A stretch of 64,000 nucleotides of DNA from Pempheris klunzingeri. Its lineage: Eukaryota > Chordata > Actinopteri > Acropomatiformes > Pempheridae. Of this stretch, positions 41,020 to 53,358 are shown in pieces (the stretch's first letter is position 1; each line of letters opens with the position of its first letter). The notes beneath the pieces were generated by a model. It was not told the DNA's origin. It searched no databases and saw only the letters and a program-made list of their open reading frames with translations. A program made the position numbers and the translations under genes. The stretch covers positions 5,301,501-5,365,500 of the forward strand of contig NC_092020.1 in NCBI RefSeq assembly GCF_042242105.1, given 5' to 3'.

Positions 41020-41590
41020 ACAGGTCATCATGGCAAGACTGAGCACAGCAACATTATACAAGGTAGTTACAATAATGACTGTCTGCAGGAAACAGTGAAG
41101 CATGGTGGAGGTTCCTTGCCAGCTTGGAGCTGCATTTCTGCAAATGGAGTTGAGGATTTGGTCAGAGTTAATGGTCCTCAATGCTGAGAAATACAGACAG
41201 ATACTTATCCATCATACAGTACCATCAGGGAGGCGTCTGATTGGCCCCAAATTTATTCTGCAGCAGCACAACAACCCCAAACATGCAGCCAATGTCATCA
41301 GGAACTATTTTCAGCGTAAAGAACAAGGAGTCCTGGAAGTGATGGTGTGGCCCCCACAGAGCCCTGATCTCAGCATCACCCAGTCTGTCTGTTATAACAT
41401 GAGGAGACAGAAGGATCTGAGGCAGCCTACATCCACAGACGATCTGTGGTTAGTTCTCCAAGATGTTTGGAACAACCTTTCTGCTGAGTTCCTGCAAACT
41501 GCAACTGTGTACAAGTGTACCTGGAAGAACTGATGCTGTTCTGAAGGCAAAGGGTGGTCACATCCATTTTTGCTTCTGTTTGCTCTCTTT
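41020..41590 (+). mobile_element. Decayed Tc1/mariner transposase, C-terminal half
   Basis: Typical transposase blocks are present in order: VKHGGG (in a different frame), LNAEKYRQILIHH, PSGRRLIGPKFILQQ, NNPKHAANVI, WPPQSPDLS, KDLRQPTSTDDLWLVLQDVWNNLSAEFLQ. The second catalytic Asp, normally in QQDNDPKH, is replaced (QQHNNPKH). The third acidic residue, normally in NIIESVW, is Gln (SITQSVC). With the frame changes as well, the copy is inactive. The N-terminal half is absent. It appears to be a fish Tc1 like the one at the left edge, but the two share no overlapping region, so subfamily identity cannot be tested. Confidence 0.9.
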
Positions 41591-41654
41591 GCATTTTGTA
41601 AATTGATTAAAAAAAAACAATTAAGTTTTATATTTTTTTTTTTATATTTTTTTC

Positions 41655-41785
41655 CACCAAAATGTAATCAGGTCATCCTTAGGTCCAGCTCCCTCAAAAT
41701 GTTCCTGAGATATCTCGTTCACAAGAGTGGGACGGACAGACGGACAGGCAGAGAACATAACGCCTCCATCCACATTTGTCGCTGG
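41655..41785 (+). repeat. Dispersed teleost repeat fragment
   Basis: Contains TCCTGAGATATCTCGTTCAC, then AAGAGTGGGACGGACAGACGGAC and ATAACGCCTCC. I recognise this as a common fish interspersed module. It directly follows the Tc1 fragment. Confidence 0.55.
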
Positions 41786-42299
41786 TGAGGAGACATGAAA
41801 GCAAGCGAGCTCACTGACTCAGTTTGGAGGGATTTTCCTCCAAACTGGTGAAACAAACATACACTAAGGACTCATTATCATGCTTCAAATATAACTCAGT
41901 GAGAGCTAAAACTTCATTCCCCATAAACTAATTATGGAACTTTTCGACAGTGTGACATTTTGAACGAAACCACATCAAATACGGCACAACACCCAAAATG
42001 ATTGTTTGCTAAGAAAATCATTTATCCACAGCAGCGCCTCAGACTCCCTGTGGCTCTGCATAAACGATTTTCTACACAAGCAATATTTTAAGTCTTGTGC
42101 CCAAGCCTGATGTGTTTTTCTAAAAGCAGATGTAACACATTCTTTGCCTTACAAATCATAGTTGAATTCTGGCTTCAACTTTGGCTTGTCAGCTCATGAA
42201 ATGTTAGTGATGGATTTGAATTTTATAGTTCTCCAGTTGTGCTGCTGCCACACCAGTATTTCCACAGCGGCTGCTGTTCAGCACTTTACTCGAGTTTCC

Positions 42300-42545
42300 C
42301 CATTTTTTGACTCTCACTGCTAAAGCTCGACTTACTTTTTGGGAAATGACCAATTTAGCTCTTATTCTCTTTGATGTAGAGGGCCAGAAGAGAAGACCGA
42401 TTCCAATCTCACGACAGTCAATTAAAGCTAAATATGAAGCTACACCCTGGAGGCCCTTGGTTAGCTTAGCACAAAGACAGGAGGCATGGGAAACAGCTCA
42501 CCAGCTCTGTCCAGAGGTTAAACCCCCCCCTAAAACTACCTTGTG
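42300..42545 (+). repeat. Dispersed teleost repeat (TTAGCTTAGCACAAAGAC family)
   Basis: Carries GGTTAGCTTAGCACAAAGAC and GGGAAACAGCTCACCAGCTC then TGTCCAGAGGTTAA. The same family occurs in reverse at 7190-7325. Confidence 0.55.
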
Positions 42546-43474
42546 ACATCGTTACACTTTCATTTTTGCATTTGACAAATAAGACATGTGAGGTGCTGGT
42601 AAGGACAAAGCAAGGCTAGCCGTTTCCCCATTTCCAGTCCCTGGAAGTGGTATTGATCTGTTCATCCAACTCTGTAAGACAGAGAATAATTTTCCAAAAT
42701 GTAAACCACTCATTTCAAAAGGGTAAGTCAACTTGTTCTATCATGTGGGTAATGAAATAGTAATAATTTGCCAAATATGAGTCAAGAGTTAGTTGCTGTT
42801 TTTCCTCAAATTTCAAATTTGTACCCACAGAGGCAGCCACGCATGAACATGTGACTGACGGAGGGATGCAGTTAACCTCAAATAACTTTAACCTCATTAT
42901 TTACACTTGTCTCCCCTCATTTTCCCTCTCTGTCTTCCTGGCACTGTGTGAAGTCCCTCGCACCACATTCCTCTGCTAATAAGGACATTCTAGCTTATAC
43001 TTCTTCATTGACTCGTCAAAAACACGGCTTCAAAGGACAGATGAGAGCAATTTGGTGTTTGAATCTCATCACTTTAGTTGGACATCCTTCAAACAGTGTT
43101 ACATGAGTAGTTATGAAAATAAGTTTTAAAAGTCAAATCAACTGGCCAAGTGTTATTCATGGAGTAAATCTTTCCATGAGATAAAAAAAAATAAAGAAAA
43201 AGAAAATTAAAGTCTTCTAAAAGTTGAACACCTATTATTTCTTTTACTAATCATTCCCATCAATCAGGAATGAAAAACACAGGACTGATAGACATACATG
43301 TTTATAATGCATCACGAACCAATTCCAACAAATACAAAAAAGAAAGCTGTATAAATAAATGTGATAGGATCAAACCATTTTGAAAAAATGACAAAAAAAA
43401 AAAAAAAAGGACAAATCAAGGTAACGTTTTTACAGTTTGTAGCAGCTGAGTGCGACACACACGTGTGATGCTCT

Positions 43475-46400
43475 TCACTCCATGGGCTGCTCCTGCCTCT
43501 CTTTGAACTCACTGACTCTGGCCTGGAACAGAACAAAAGGAGACGTAGTCAGAGGTGGAGCTGAGAGAGTGCGGAGAGGGTCATATGTTATCAAGGGTGG
43601 CGTACATACAGAGGCGATCATACGGCCCGGGGTTTCTTCCTGTGTCCCACATGAAAATAATAATCCTCCATGTATTCAAAGTTCACCTCTTACTCGCCTT
43701 TCTCTGCAGAGACGTCAGAGCAGCGGCTTATCAGCTTTTGACAATAAGCTCACACAAGGGGATGACTGATTATACTCCCTGCTCAGTACACTAGCCCTTT
43801 ATATTACTAGGTAAGGCTGGGGGATATTGTAAAAAAATAGGATCACAATCACTTCTTTCCATATTGATCACTATCAATATTTAATCCCAATTTATAATTG
43901 TATAATAATACTGCCAGTTTGAAGAGTATCCTGGTAACGGCTGAATCCTGAAGAAACCAGAGGCTTAAACTTTACAATATAATTTATTATCATGAAAAAT
44001 AAAAAAATAAAAAGCTTATCATCCTCATAAATTTTATCACGATCCTGTATTCAGATCATGTTAACGCCCAGCCCTTCCACTAAGGATGAGGTGACATCCA
44101 ATTTTGGATGGGACTTGACAGAAAATGTAAACTTGCCAAATTTGGGTTGGACTGTGTTTCACCTGCCATTACCGATATGGAAATAATCCTTATAGGGGCA
44201 TTTAACTATCTGCAGTAACTTCTTTACTTATGTTCTGATTTAAAGTGGTCAATGTACCAATTTTCTTTATGAACTGAACAAATAGCTAACCCCCCCCCCA
44301 AAAAAATCAAGGTTGAGCAGCTGCACCCCCACTTTTAAAGCTGGGGGAGCAATTGAGCTTGGATCAAAATTAGTTCTATCTGGCTGTATCATATGTAGAA
44401 GGTGAATTAAAAATTATTTTTCCCATCATTGCCAAAGCTGTTTTCTCATATAAACTCCGGACAATTCACAGAGAATCAGGTCCGGACATCCGGAGTCACT
44501 CTTTCACACATGTAGCACACAACCACACAGTCTATGCACACAACAGCAGCCTGTCTGTCAGACTGTTACCACCTGCTGAAATATTCCGTTTGGTTTAGCC
44601 GAGGGCTGCAGGAGGCAGGACAGGATGCTAAAGTACGCTCCGGTTGTAATTAGGTGTTTTTAGGTTTTTACCAGAAACTAATCGGCTTTTATTTTGCAAG
44701 AAATCACAGGAAGTCCTCCCTCCCACTAGCGCGAGCTTTACAGCTGAGTGTTCAGGCCCAGTCAGAATTACACCATTGTGGTCCAAACAAAACACCAGAG
44801 AACTACGTAAGATACGCTAACTAACTGCGTTATTGCGCCCTGAATAGCTGTATGGTTGAAGAAGCATGAAGACGTTTAGCTTCAGGGCTTTCTGGCAGAC
44901 AGTTTTCAGGGAATCAGGTGACGAAGTTTAAAGGCCGACAAAGTCGCAAATGGAGGTGATGCTGTAATGGGAGAATGGTTCTACAGTCGAGGCATTATCG
45001 ATGTTTTAGTTTTACACACACACACAAACACACACACGCACGCACGCACAGCATGTGTATGGGGGGGTTAGGATTTGGCTAGTATTCTTTGGGGGTTACT
45101 TTTTTGGGGGGAAATGCACATACTGTTAAGTGAAATCACAAACACAACAAAAGTCAGAGTCAAAATATGTCCAGATGAGCTCATAAGCTTGCAATTTCTC
45201 TTGGCAAAGTATAAAATATATGCATTATGTAGACTTTGAGGCAACATTTAATCGGTGACTCACTGCTGAAACTAGTACAGAACACAACGAAAAACTAAAA
45301 TTTTATGGTGCAATACAAATTGAGATCTATACTGAAAGAGCAGCTTTACTGATCATGATTGGAGGCTCTGTATTGTACAAAATGGCTTTTTCAGGCGTTG
45401 ATTAAATGAAAATTTTCTTGCCGTACCCCCCCTTGCCCATGACTAATCATGCTCAGCAGTGTTCCCCAGTAAGAGACTGGTGATCAGCGTATCATACGGA
45501 CACACAGGCCTACCTGAAAGGTGCTGAGAACATGCTGACAAACACTGCTGAGCTCATTCAGGCCCCTCCGCAGCGGCTCTGTGGCTGAAAGTCCCCCTGA
45601 AACAGACAGGAGATACATCTGAGGAGAACAGCCACAGCAAAAAACACCCACAAAAGATCCTTGCACTTAACGGGTCAATCATGTCAGGATTCAGCCAAAG
45701 TTGTGAGTTTTCATCCTGCTCCCCAAAGAGCTGTCTAAGTGGAAACAGGCAGCCATGATGAGGACTGAGCTAATAGAAATCATGAAACCAAGCAAGACGG
45801 AGATGCTGCTTAGAGGCCCCGCAATTTTCCACAAGATCATTTTCTCTCGCTTGCCACTCAAAACTAATGATATATGTGTCCCATACAAGAGCCCTGCGGG
45901 ACGCTCAAACCTATCTGCAATTTGCAACTACGTCACTGCTAATTCTAAGCAGTGTTTAAGCACTGGTACGCTTTTGAGGTCAAGTACTGATCAAGAGCTC
46001 AACGCAAGTCAAAATATGGTAAACTTCTCCCTTAAAAAATACCTGACTACCTTCGCTTTAAGGGATGTTGATCTAACTATTCTAGAGTAACTTGATAAGA
46101 TCATCTAATAGATAAACCAGAAAATGAAAACGTGTTGCTGAAAACCATTGATTTAAAAGAATCCCCCCCCCCTCCTCCACCCATTTTCACTGTGGTCACG
46201 GTGGGAAATGATGACAGAAATAAATACAGACATATAGTTGAGTGTCTGAAAGCACAGTGCCTGAAAGGTAATTGTCTTACGCTGTGATGAGAAAATTCCA
46301 GGCATCCTGTAACTCAGTGCAACAACAAAAACAAGCTGTTTACTCAGTCCTTTCATGTGATGGGGGTGGTGTTATCATGAACAAGAGGGGGTGTGTGTGC

Positions 46401-47764
46401 ATGTGTGTTACTTAGAGTCAGTCAGTGGCCTTTCTTGTTCGGCTGAGTGGACAAATTAAACGCACCAGACTCCAATAAACATGTTTACTCTGCAGCTGCA
46501 CTACGCATGAATGTAAAGTTAGCCATCGGTATCCTGGATTGTGAGGAGAAAAAGAGGACAAGGTTTATGGGGTGTTTCTCACCTCGAGTCTGAATGCGAA
46601 AGTTGATCTTGCTCTCGGACGGGTGGGTGATGGTGTAGCCACAGAACTCCACATCCACACTGACGGAAAACGGGAAAATGAAAGCAGGACATGTGATTAT
46701 TATCATTGTTTTACTTCAGATGGGTGGAGACATGTTAGTGTTATTACAATTTTTCCACCATCAACTCATCCCAGCTGACCTGGACTGACTGAGAACAAAA
46801 ACCCTGGGAACAAATTGGAATCACACACACGATTCTTGATATTACAAACAGCCAGACTGATCTCTGGAGTGGATCCAGCTGGAGTCAAATCACAAGTGAC
46901 AGATATCAAGCATCAATCATACTGTTTGTACTTCAGAGCGTGCCTCATGGGAGTGGGGTTAAGGTTGGGCCAGAGCGACAGGTCAAAACCGTGACATCAA
47001 CACGCTGAGCTTAAAGCAGCTTGTAAAGATAAACAAAACAATGGCACTGACCTCTTCATGATCATATATCTGAGGGAGTTTCCCAGTGTATGGTCTTCAT
47101 CATGCAGCACAAATGTTACACTGCCCTCATCAGCCCCATCAGCCTGGACCTGCAACACAAAAGAGATACTTATAACTCCAAAGCTAAAATTGGAAATTAG
47201 ACAAATCCCTCCTTGGTGATTAGTGAGTTGGAGGCGTCAGGCATATAAAGAGGGGACTATGATGCACTGCCAATACATCCTGTACTTATTAGCTCACAGA
47301 TGCACACTGACAAGCAGGAGTTTAACATATTGGACAGCATCAAGAGAAACTGGAGGATCACTCGGGTCTGTTTAAACACCGCCCCCCAGTGGAGGAGCCG
47401 AGTCAAACTATGGGCTGAGAAGGAAACAGACGTAAAGCAGGTAAAGTGATTTACGTTTCAGGTCACCTTAGCTTAACATAACACCGCTCATTAGATGGGC
47501 CCGCAGCTAGTGGTGCATTAAAGAGAAGAGCTTTTAATGTAGTTTGGGTCTCAGGTGGCACCACTTGCTAGCTTCACTAGCTGCCCACGTGAAGAGTTGA
47601 CAGGCGGTCGAAATGCTAGCTTTAGCTCCTTTAGCTTGACATGTTCCTACTAGCAGGGTTTAACAATGAGAAAACCGTACGGCTGCGTACAGTATCATTA
47701 AGAATGAGGCATTTTCGCGTCTTACCATCTCCAGCACTGGTTTCTTCTCGCCCTCCCCGGCCAT
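43475..47764 (-). CDS. polr1d: DNA-directed RNA polymerases I and III subunit RPAC2 (5 coding exons)
   Basis: Shared Pol I/Pol III subunit (AC19), which dimerises with RPAC1 to nucleate assembly in the nucleus. Coding exons on the minus strand: 47764-47726, 47149-47052, 46659-46583, 45596-45514 and 43522-43475. Junctions are GT-AG and phases join to 114 codons, close to the core of human POLR1D. Seen: the start [13 protein letters not shown], then the alpha-like dimerisation core [39 protein letters not shown], and [14 protein letters not shown]. The short C-terminal tail is KERQEQPME. Start codon 47764 fits the conserved MA(E/G)GE(R/K)K start. Human POLR1D also has a longer N-terminal form; I see no such extension here. 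It is head-to-head with vamp7. Confidence 0.95.
43813..44076. repeat. MITE-like element with short terminal inverted repeats
   Basis: The left end reads AAGGCTGGGGGATATTG and the right end, on the minus strand, AAGGGCTGGGCGTTAAC. The interior is AT-rich (TATTGATCACTATCAATATT). GGCTGGGCGATA ends are typical of a common non-autonomous element in fish. Target-site duplication is not clear. It lies inside polr1d intron 4. Confidence 0.5.
45015..45051. repeat. (CA)n microsatellite
   Basis: Interrupted CA run with CGCACGCA variants, in polr1d intron 4. Confidence 0.9.
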
Positions 47765-48282
47765 GCTTCACATCGCCACTGTCCGTCAATAAGGATGGGG
47801 AGGGCAGTCAGCCCTCAGCGCTGTCTGACAGGCAGGAGGCGGAGCGACAGGGATCAGCTCCTTTACCCCACAACAGGTGTTTTTATTTTATTTATACTGT
47901 CAGATACTGTTATTTATTATTGTTTGCTGTTGTTTTGTCTATATTGTGTAAGACATTTAACCGCAACAAACACAGGCAGTGTCTGTGTTTAGAGCAGCAT
48001 ATATGCACAGCACACTGTATATCAAACATTCAGACACATGATAATAATTATTATGACAGATATGTGAACCTTTGTAACCAGTAACTTTGCAACCTGTGAA
48101 CCACAGCATGCGAGTGGGCCTATACATGTAATGCATGTAGTAATGATCTGATATTTTGACTTTCTTTGTACTACGAAGTCATCTTTTCACGGTTGGGTAG
48201 ATGACAGACTGAGCGCCTTGAGTTGCCTGTAAGACCCTCAAAAGGGTAGAAACGACTTGAAAAAATACAAACTGTCGCCCTA

Positions 48283-48430
48283 ACGTGACGTATATAAAAA
48301 CATGTGACGAAAACACTGCGTAACCGGAAGTAAAATACGTAGTTCCAAAAACGAAACAATATAGCGGAGTGCTTTGAACAAAGACTGTTGTAAGAACTCC
48401 ATTACCCAACAGGGCAGTGACGTCTTTTCC
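48283..48430 (+). promoter_or_regulatory. vamp7: Candidate vamp7 promoter in the polr1d-vamp7 divergent interval
   Basis: The interval between the two start codons is 1.2 kb. It contains TGACGTATATAAAAA (CRE-like half site joined to a TATA box, 48286-48300), a perfect ETS-type motif ACCGGAAGT at 48323-48331 and a TGACGTC site at 48418-48424. The ETS motif and TGACGTC site are typical of housekeeping promoters, but the pairing with a TATA box makes the exact start uncertain. Confidence 0.5.
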
Positions 48431-48431
48431 T

Positions 48432-48558
48432 GGGTCTGGGTGATTTGCAAAGCAGAAGTCACTCGAAAGGGATTAGCTAGCTTGCTAGCAGATGGAATCT
48501 GCTTAGATGCTGGACTCTGCACTAAATGAGCTACTTTGAACAGTGCTGACACTTCGAG
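48432..48558 (+). other. vamp7: Possible non-coding first exon of vamp7
   Basis: Sequence downstream of the promoter motifs ends at a modest donor, TTCGAG|GTATTT (exon end 48558). Acceptors TTTCCTTTTCTAG (48899) and TGTGTTGTCAG (48933) precede the start codon. VAMP7 in other vertebrates has an untranslated first exon. The left boundary is not known. Confidence 0.35.
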
Positions 48559-48965
48559 GTATTTGATTTGTTGTTATATATCACCTTTAATTCCGCTAGC
48601 TACGTAGCTAGAACCAATAATTGGCATTGTTGTAAAGCGCTATCAACCTAACGCCGTTAACGTTATGTACATCGGGTAATAACATTATTAGCTAGCTAGC
48701 TTGTTGTTTTCCAGTCACCGTTAATCTGGCTTTCGCTTCCATTGGTCGTGACAATTGGATCATGTAACTAGCTAGCAGTTATCTTAGTGGCTACTAATGC
48801 TTGGAGTCTGTGAGCTACACACGTTCACACACATACTCCCCTCCTTGTCCTCTCACCAGAGTCATTCTTTGTTAAGCAATCTCCTCTTTCCTTTTCTAGT
48901 AACATCTCCCTGTTTCTGCTCCTGTGTTGTCAGCGAGTAACAGAGCCGAAAGCCCAGCTGTTGCC

Positions 48966-51900
48966 ATGGCAATCCTATTTGCTGTGGTGGCTCGTGGAAC
49001 CACCATCCTGGCAAAGCACGCATGGTGTGGAGGCAACTTCCTGGAAGTGACCGAACAGATTTTAGCCAAAATTCCATCAGAGAATAACAAACTGACCTAC
49101 AGCCACGGCAGGTAGGATTTACGCACACAACACCCACCCACTCAAATGCTGTGGCCAGTCTGTGTGACTGTCCCATTTCAGTAAAGTTGGTGTAATGTGG
49201 GTGCTAACAGCAGTAAACTTACCTCGATTGCTGTACATGATATTTATGAAAGCTGACCGAACCCCATTGTTCCCAGTGGTTTCCTCTGGCAAGTGTGTCA
49301 ACAATAGTCAACTATGACTATGTAAACAAAAAAACAGGCTATACTAGTCATCAGGTAAAGTCAATACACTGGATATTAGTTTAGATGTGTTTAGTTTAGA
49401 TGTGTGTGTCTAAAATACCAATTTATGTGCAGAAGAACATATTTACACACAAATTCAACAGCCACATGGGTTTTTACAACAAGCAGTTGTTGTCAAAAGT
49501 TGATATAATGACTTAGATGACTAAATACTCAGATATTGGATATCATGTTGAGACGGTGCACAAAAAGAAACCACAAACTGATACAATAAAGTGGTATCAC
49601 ATGCCAGTCACATGTCCTCCCTCAAAAAGACAGGTGAGAGGAGAATAACAGTGTCATTTAGTCTAGTTAGTGTTCTCGTAGACATTTTACAGCATGTGTA
49701 GTGTCCTGTATAAAACTGTGCTCTTTCAACTGTGCATCTACAATGTTAAATGGTGTTTTTTGTCTTTTTCAGCTATCTCTTTCATTACATCTGCCATGAC
49801 AGAATTATATACCTGTGTATCACTGATGATGTAAGTATACAACTGGCTCAGATATCTGGATATTTATATGTTTAGGGGTTAGTGGAAATTCAGTGATAGA
49901 TATTAAAAGTCCCTTGAATTAGATTTAAGTTAGGGCATGATGACGAATAACTGAATATAAAGCACTGATCAGAGGTTTAGTTTAGTATCCCTGCCACCTT
50001 GAGAAGCAGAAGTACAATTATTGCACCCAAATGCATCCCCAACCCATGTTTGCAGGTGAATATATTAAGTGTGTGAAACAGGAAACACAGGAAGCCCTTT
50101 TACAGTTCACTGGAACTTCAGTGGGGTTCTACTTAAAATGGTAAGGATTACATTGATTTTTTTTTGTACTATAGGACTTTGAGAGGTCACGCGCATTCAG
50201 CTTCCTCAGTGAAGTCAAGAAGCGCTTCCAGACAACTTACGGGTCACGAGCACAAACAGCCCTGCCTTACGCCATGAACAGTGAGTTCTCCTCAACACTG
50301 GCAGCTCAGATGGTGAGTAGGCCAAGAGTCTTTTTAGGTATATTGCACAACAGTTTCTTGTGAGGGCCCTTTGGCTGCGTTTTGTGTCTGTAATCTATGA
50401 AAAAAAGAGTGTACAAAATACACTCAGATCTCCTTCCTTCTGTTCCCCCACCTCTCTCCATCTCTGTGTCTCTTTGCAGAAACACCACTCAGACCCACGA
50501 GGATCAGATCGACTCACTGAGACTCAGATGCAAGTGGATGACCTGAAGGGCATTATGGTCCGCAACATCGGTGAGCCTCTCATGAGTCTCCCCATGGAAC
50601 AGTCATGCTTAAATACCTCTATTTGATTTGGGACTGTCAGATAGTAATTGATTTAAACGCCTGTTTAATTGAATCAGAAAGGACTTACGATGTGTGAGTG
50701 AGATTTTTGTGTGTGTGTGTGATTCCATCAATTACCTCTTCAGTATGCTGTGCCAATGAAGTGCTGGTCTATGCTGGCCTTCATGCCCAAGGCAAATATT
50801 ATGGCCAAAGAGTTGTGTAATATTTTGATATATAAAACTCTGATGAAAACAGGAGGATTACTGCCTCAGATGTCTGTCAGATTCCACCCGCCATTTGATA
50901 TGAGCCACATTACAGTGGACCTTTTGTGTCTGCCAAGTTAATGTTGGGTTTGTGTCTTTCCACAGACTTGGTAGCTCAGAGAGGAGAGAAGCTGGAGTTG
51001 CTGATTGACAAGACAGAAAATCTGGTGGATTCAGTGAGTCTAAGCACCAATGGCTTTGCCCCTTTCATCCTACATGTGCTCTGATGCATGCCACACGCTT
51101 ACATTTTATCAGCAGACCATTTACCCACAAATGTCAATGCCACTGATGTCACTTTCTCTCCCTGCTTTATTTAGTCGGTCACATTTAAGACCACAAGTCG
51201 TAACTTGGCACGCGCCATGTGCATGAAGAACCTCAAGCTGACTATTGTCATTGTGCTGGTGTGCCTGGTGAGTACGCACAGACATGGTAGTCGTAATGGT
51301 TTTATCGCCGATTTTGTGGATTATCACTTTGGCCTGTGCTGAGTTCTTGTCATAAAACATCACTGAGATTACTTAAATACTACTGCGACAGCTTCCCTGT
51401 AAAACTCATGTGATTTTCTTCACATTATTAACTTTCTGAGTACTAAAACTGCAAAAATTAATCTATAGATGTCAACTATTAAATTAATTGGTTTGATTAA
51501 TTCTTTAAGGAAAAAAAATCTTTGATTCCAACTTCTTAAATGTGAATATTGTCTGGTTTCTTTTCTCCTCTATGACAATAAACTGAATATGTTTGAGTTG
51601 TGAACACAACAAGGATATCATCTTGGCCTTTGGGAAACACTGTTCAACATCTTTTTTTGGACATTTTATAGACCAAACAACTGATCAATTAATCAAGAAA
51701 ATAACTGATAGATTAATTGATATTGAAAATAATGGTTAATTAGAGCTTTACTGAAAACACATTGCAGCACTGATCAAAGAGCCTCCTCAGCATTGTTTGA
51801 CATTGACTGAAGGAATTCCTTGTGTGTGTTTCAACTGTGTGGCTCAATGTGTGATTAACCAAACAGTGATGAAGGAAGTGAACTTTGTTTCTGTGCTCTT

Positions 51901-51971
51901 TTCAGGTGGTCCTTTACATCATCGTTTCTGCAGCCTGTGGGGGGCTCAGCTGGCCCAGCTGTGTCAAATAA
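48966..51971 (+). CDS. vamp7: Vesicle-associated membrane protein 7, longin R-SNARE (7 coding exons)
   Basis: R-SNARE of late endosomes and lysosomes, acting in lysosomal exocytosis and vesicle fusion. Coding exons: 48966-49111, 49773-49830, 50175-50312, 50480-50570, 50966-51033, 51175-51267 and 51906-51971. Phases join to 219 codons (human 220). The longin domain (residues 1 to about 115) starts MAILFAVVARGTTILAKHAW as in mammals. The SNARE motif (about 120-180) contains the zero-layer Arg in GIMVRNIDLVAQRGE. A tail anchor follows (NLKLTIVIVLVCLVVLYIIV) and the protein ends CGGLSWPSCVK. The sequence is almost identical to mammalian VAMP7 in the first 48 residues, including exact exon boundaries. 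It is divergent from polr1d. Confidence 0.97.
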
Positions 51972-52995
51972 TGGGAGGGTGGGGATAACAGAGAAGGAGA
52001 TAAAGGAAGAGGGGGAGAAGCGCATGATCAACTCTGCCCACCAGTGGATACAAAAGGAAACACAACTTTCCTTCCTCGGCTCCTCCAGCTTCAACGTCCC
52101 CGGAAGACATATGCGGCTCCTCCTCCTGCCTCCTTTCCTCGCGCCCTCTTTGATAGTGTGCACACTGACTTGCCTTCTGGACAGGGAGTCCCACCTCATA
52201 CCCACACTAATGGACAGCAGCCACGTGGCCTAAAACTGATGTGGAACAGTGATCTCGTCTAATCTTGTTCATCCTGTCTCATGCACTTAGTGGCCTGATG
52301 TATCGGTTTCTCAGATACTGTCCTGCACCTATCTATGTAATTAATCCATTCAGACCGATACCTGGAATGCGCCACAAAGAGAGCAAAGATTGCTTTGTTA
52401 TTGTCCTGCTTTTCCATATGGGACCTGCAAGTGTAAGTAGCATTTACAGTGTATTGCAGATATTCCACCAAGGACTCCCTCAATACAGTGTCTGGTCCTC
52501 TGTTACATCACTGAAAACTAATGTTTGACAAAACTGATGCAGTATACGTTACGTCTCAAGTGTCTAACGGGCCATGTAGGCTTTGTCTCATGAAGATTAG
52601 CCCCCTTTTTGGTCAGAAACACAGATTTTCTGACTTCCGTCATGTTTATCACCAAGCACAGTAGTATATTCTCAAATGAATGTTGTAAAATACCAGATAT
52701 GATCATACGAATAAATATTGTAAATTTGATTAATATTACTAATTCAGATTATGTAATGGTTCTTACAAACCGCCTTATCGCTTTCCCACCTTGACAGGAG
52801 GCTTCCTTTTACCTGTTAAATCTGCTAGGACGTTCAGTGTGCCCACGTGTTCTTTCTGTTAACACAATGCACTTTTTACATTGTACATAGATGTACAATT
52901 GGCTTCCTGGCACCATATGATTTATTATCATGTAATTATTTAATTATTGTACATTCAGATTTGAAATAATAAAATCTGATGCCATCAAATGGTTG
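51972..52995 (+). other. vamp7: vamp7 3' UTR (predicted)
   Basis: A poly(A) signal AATAAA at 52968-52973 would give a 3' UTR of about 1 kb. Several overlapping ORFs on both strands in 51940-52530 have no family resemblance and fall inside this UTR. Confidence 0.65.
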
Positions 52996-52999
52996 ATCC

Positions 53000-53310
53000 C
53001 TAGAGATGGAAAACGAGAGAGGATGATTTGATATTTTTGTGGTTTTCATTTTGAAAAATGTCACCTGATTACATTGATCAGAGCAATTGTTCTCTGATTA
53101 GTTGATTACAACGACTTGTTCAGGACTAAATTAAGTAAAGGGACGCCAACGCATCACGTTGTGTCAAAGTTCAAGACAGCAACACTCGTTCATCAGGTGT
53201 GCGGCTCAATATGAGCTGAATGGCCAGGCTGTAGGCAGTGTGTGAGGGGTTTTCTTCAGGATGCTCAGAAAAAGGGAAAAACCACCTGGTGGAATTAATT
53301 GTTCATTAAG
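53000..53310. other. Intergenic between vamp7 and the mtus gene
   Basis: No gene recognised. It leads into the GC-richer sequence taken as the promoter region of the downstream gene. Confidence 0.4.
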
Positions 53311-53358
53311 ACCCGGTCAGCGGCGCGCTCCCGTAGCTGCAGCGCGCTCCCGTGACAG
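53311..53358 (+). other. mtus1: Candidate first leader exon of the mtus gene
   Basis: A small GC-rich patch in otherwise AT-rich sequence has two copies of CGCGCTCCCGT separated by a few bases. It ends at a good donor, GACAG|GTACAA (exon end 53358). No TATA box is obvious. It is linked to the downstream gene only by position and strand. Confidence 0.35.

Noticed and set aside
51855-52262. Overlapping ORFs on both strands
   Set aside because: They cover the last vamp7 exon and its 3' UTR; vamp7 explains the conserved part.
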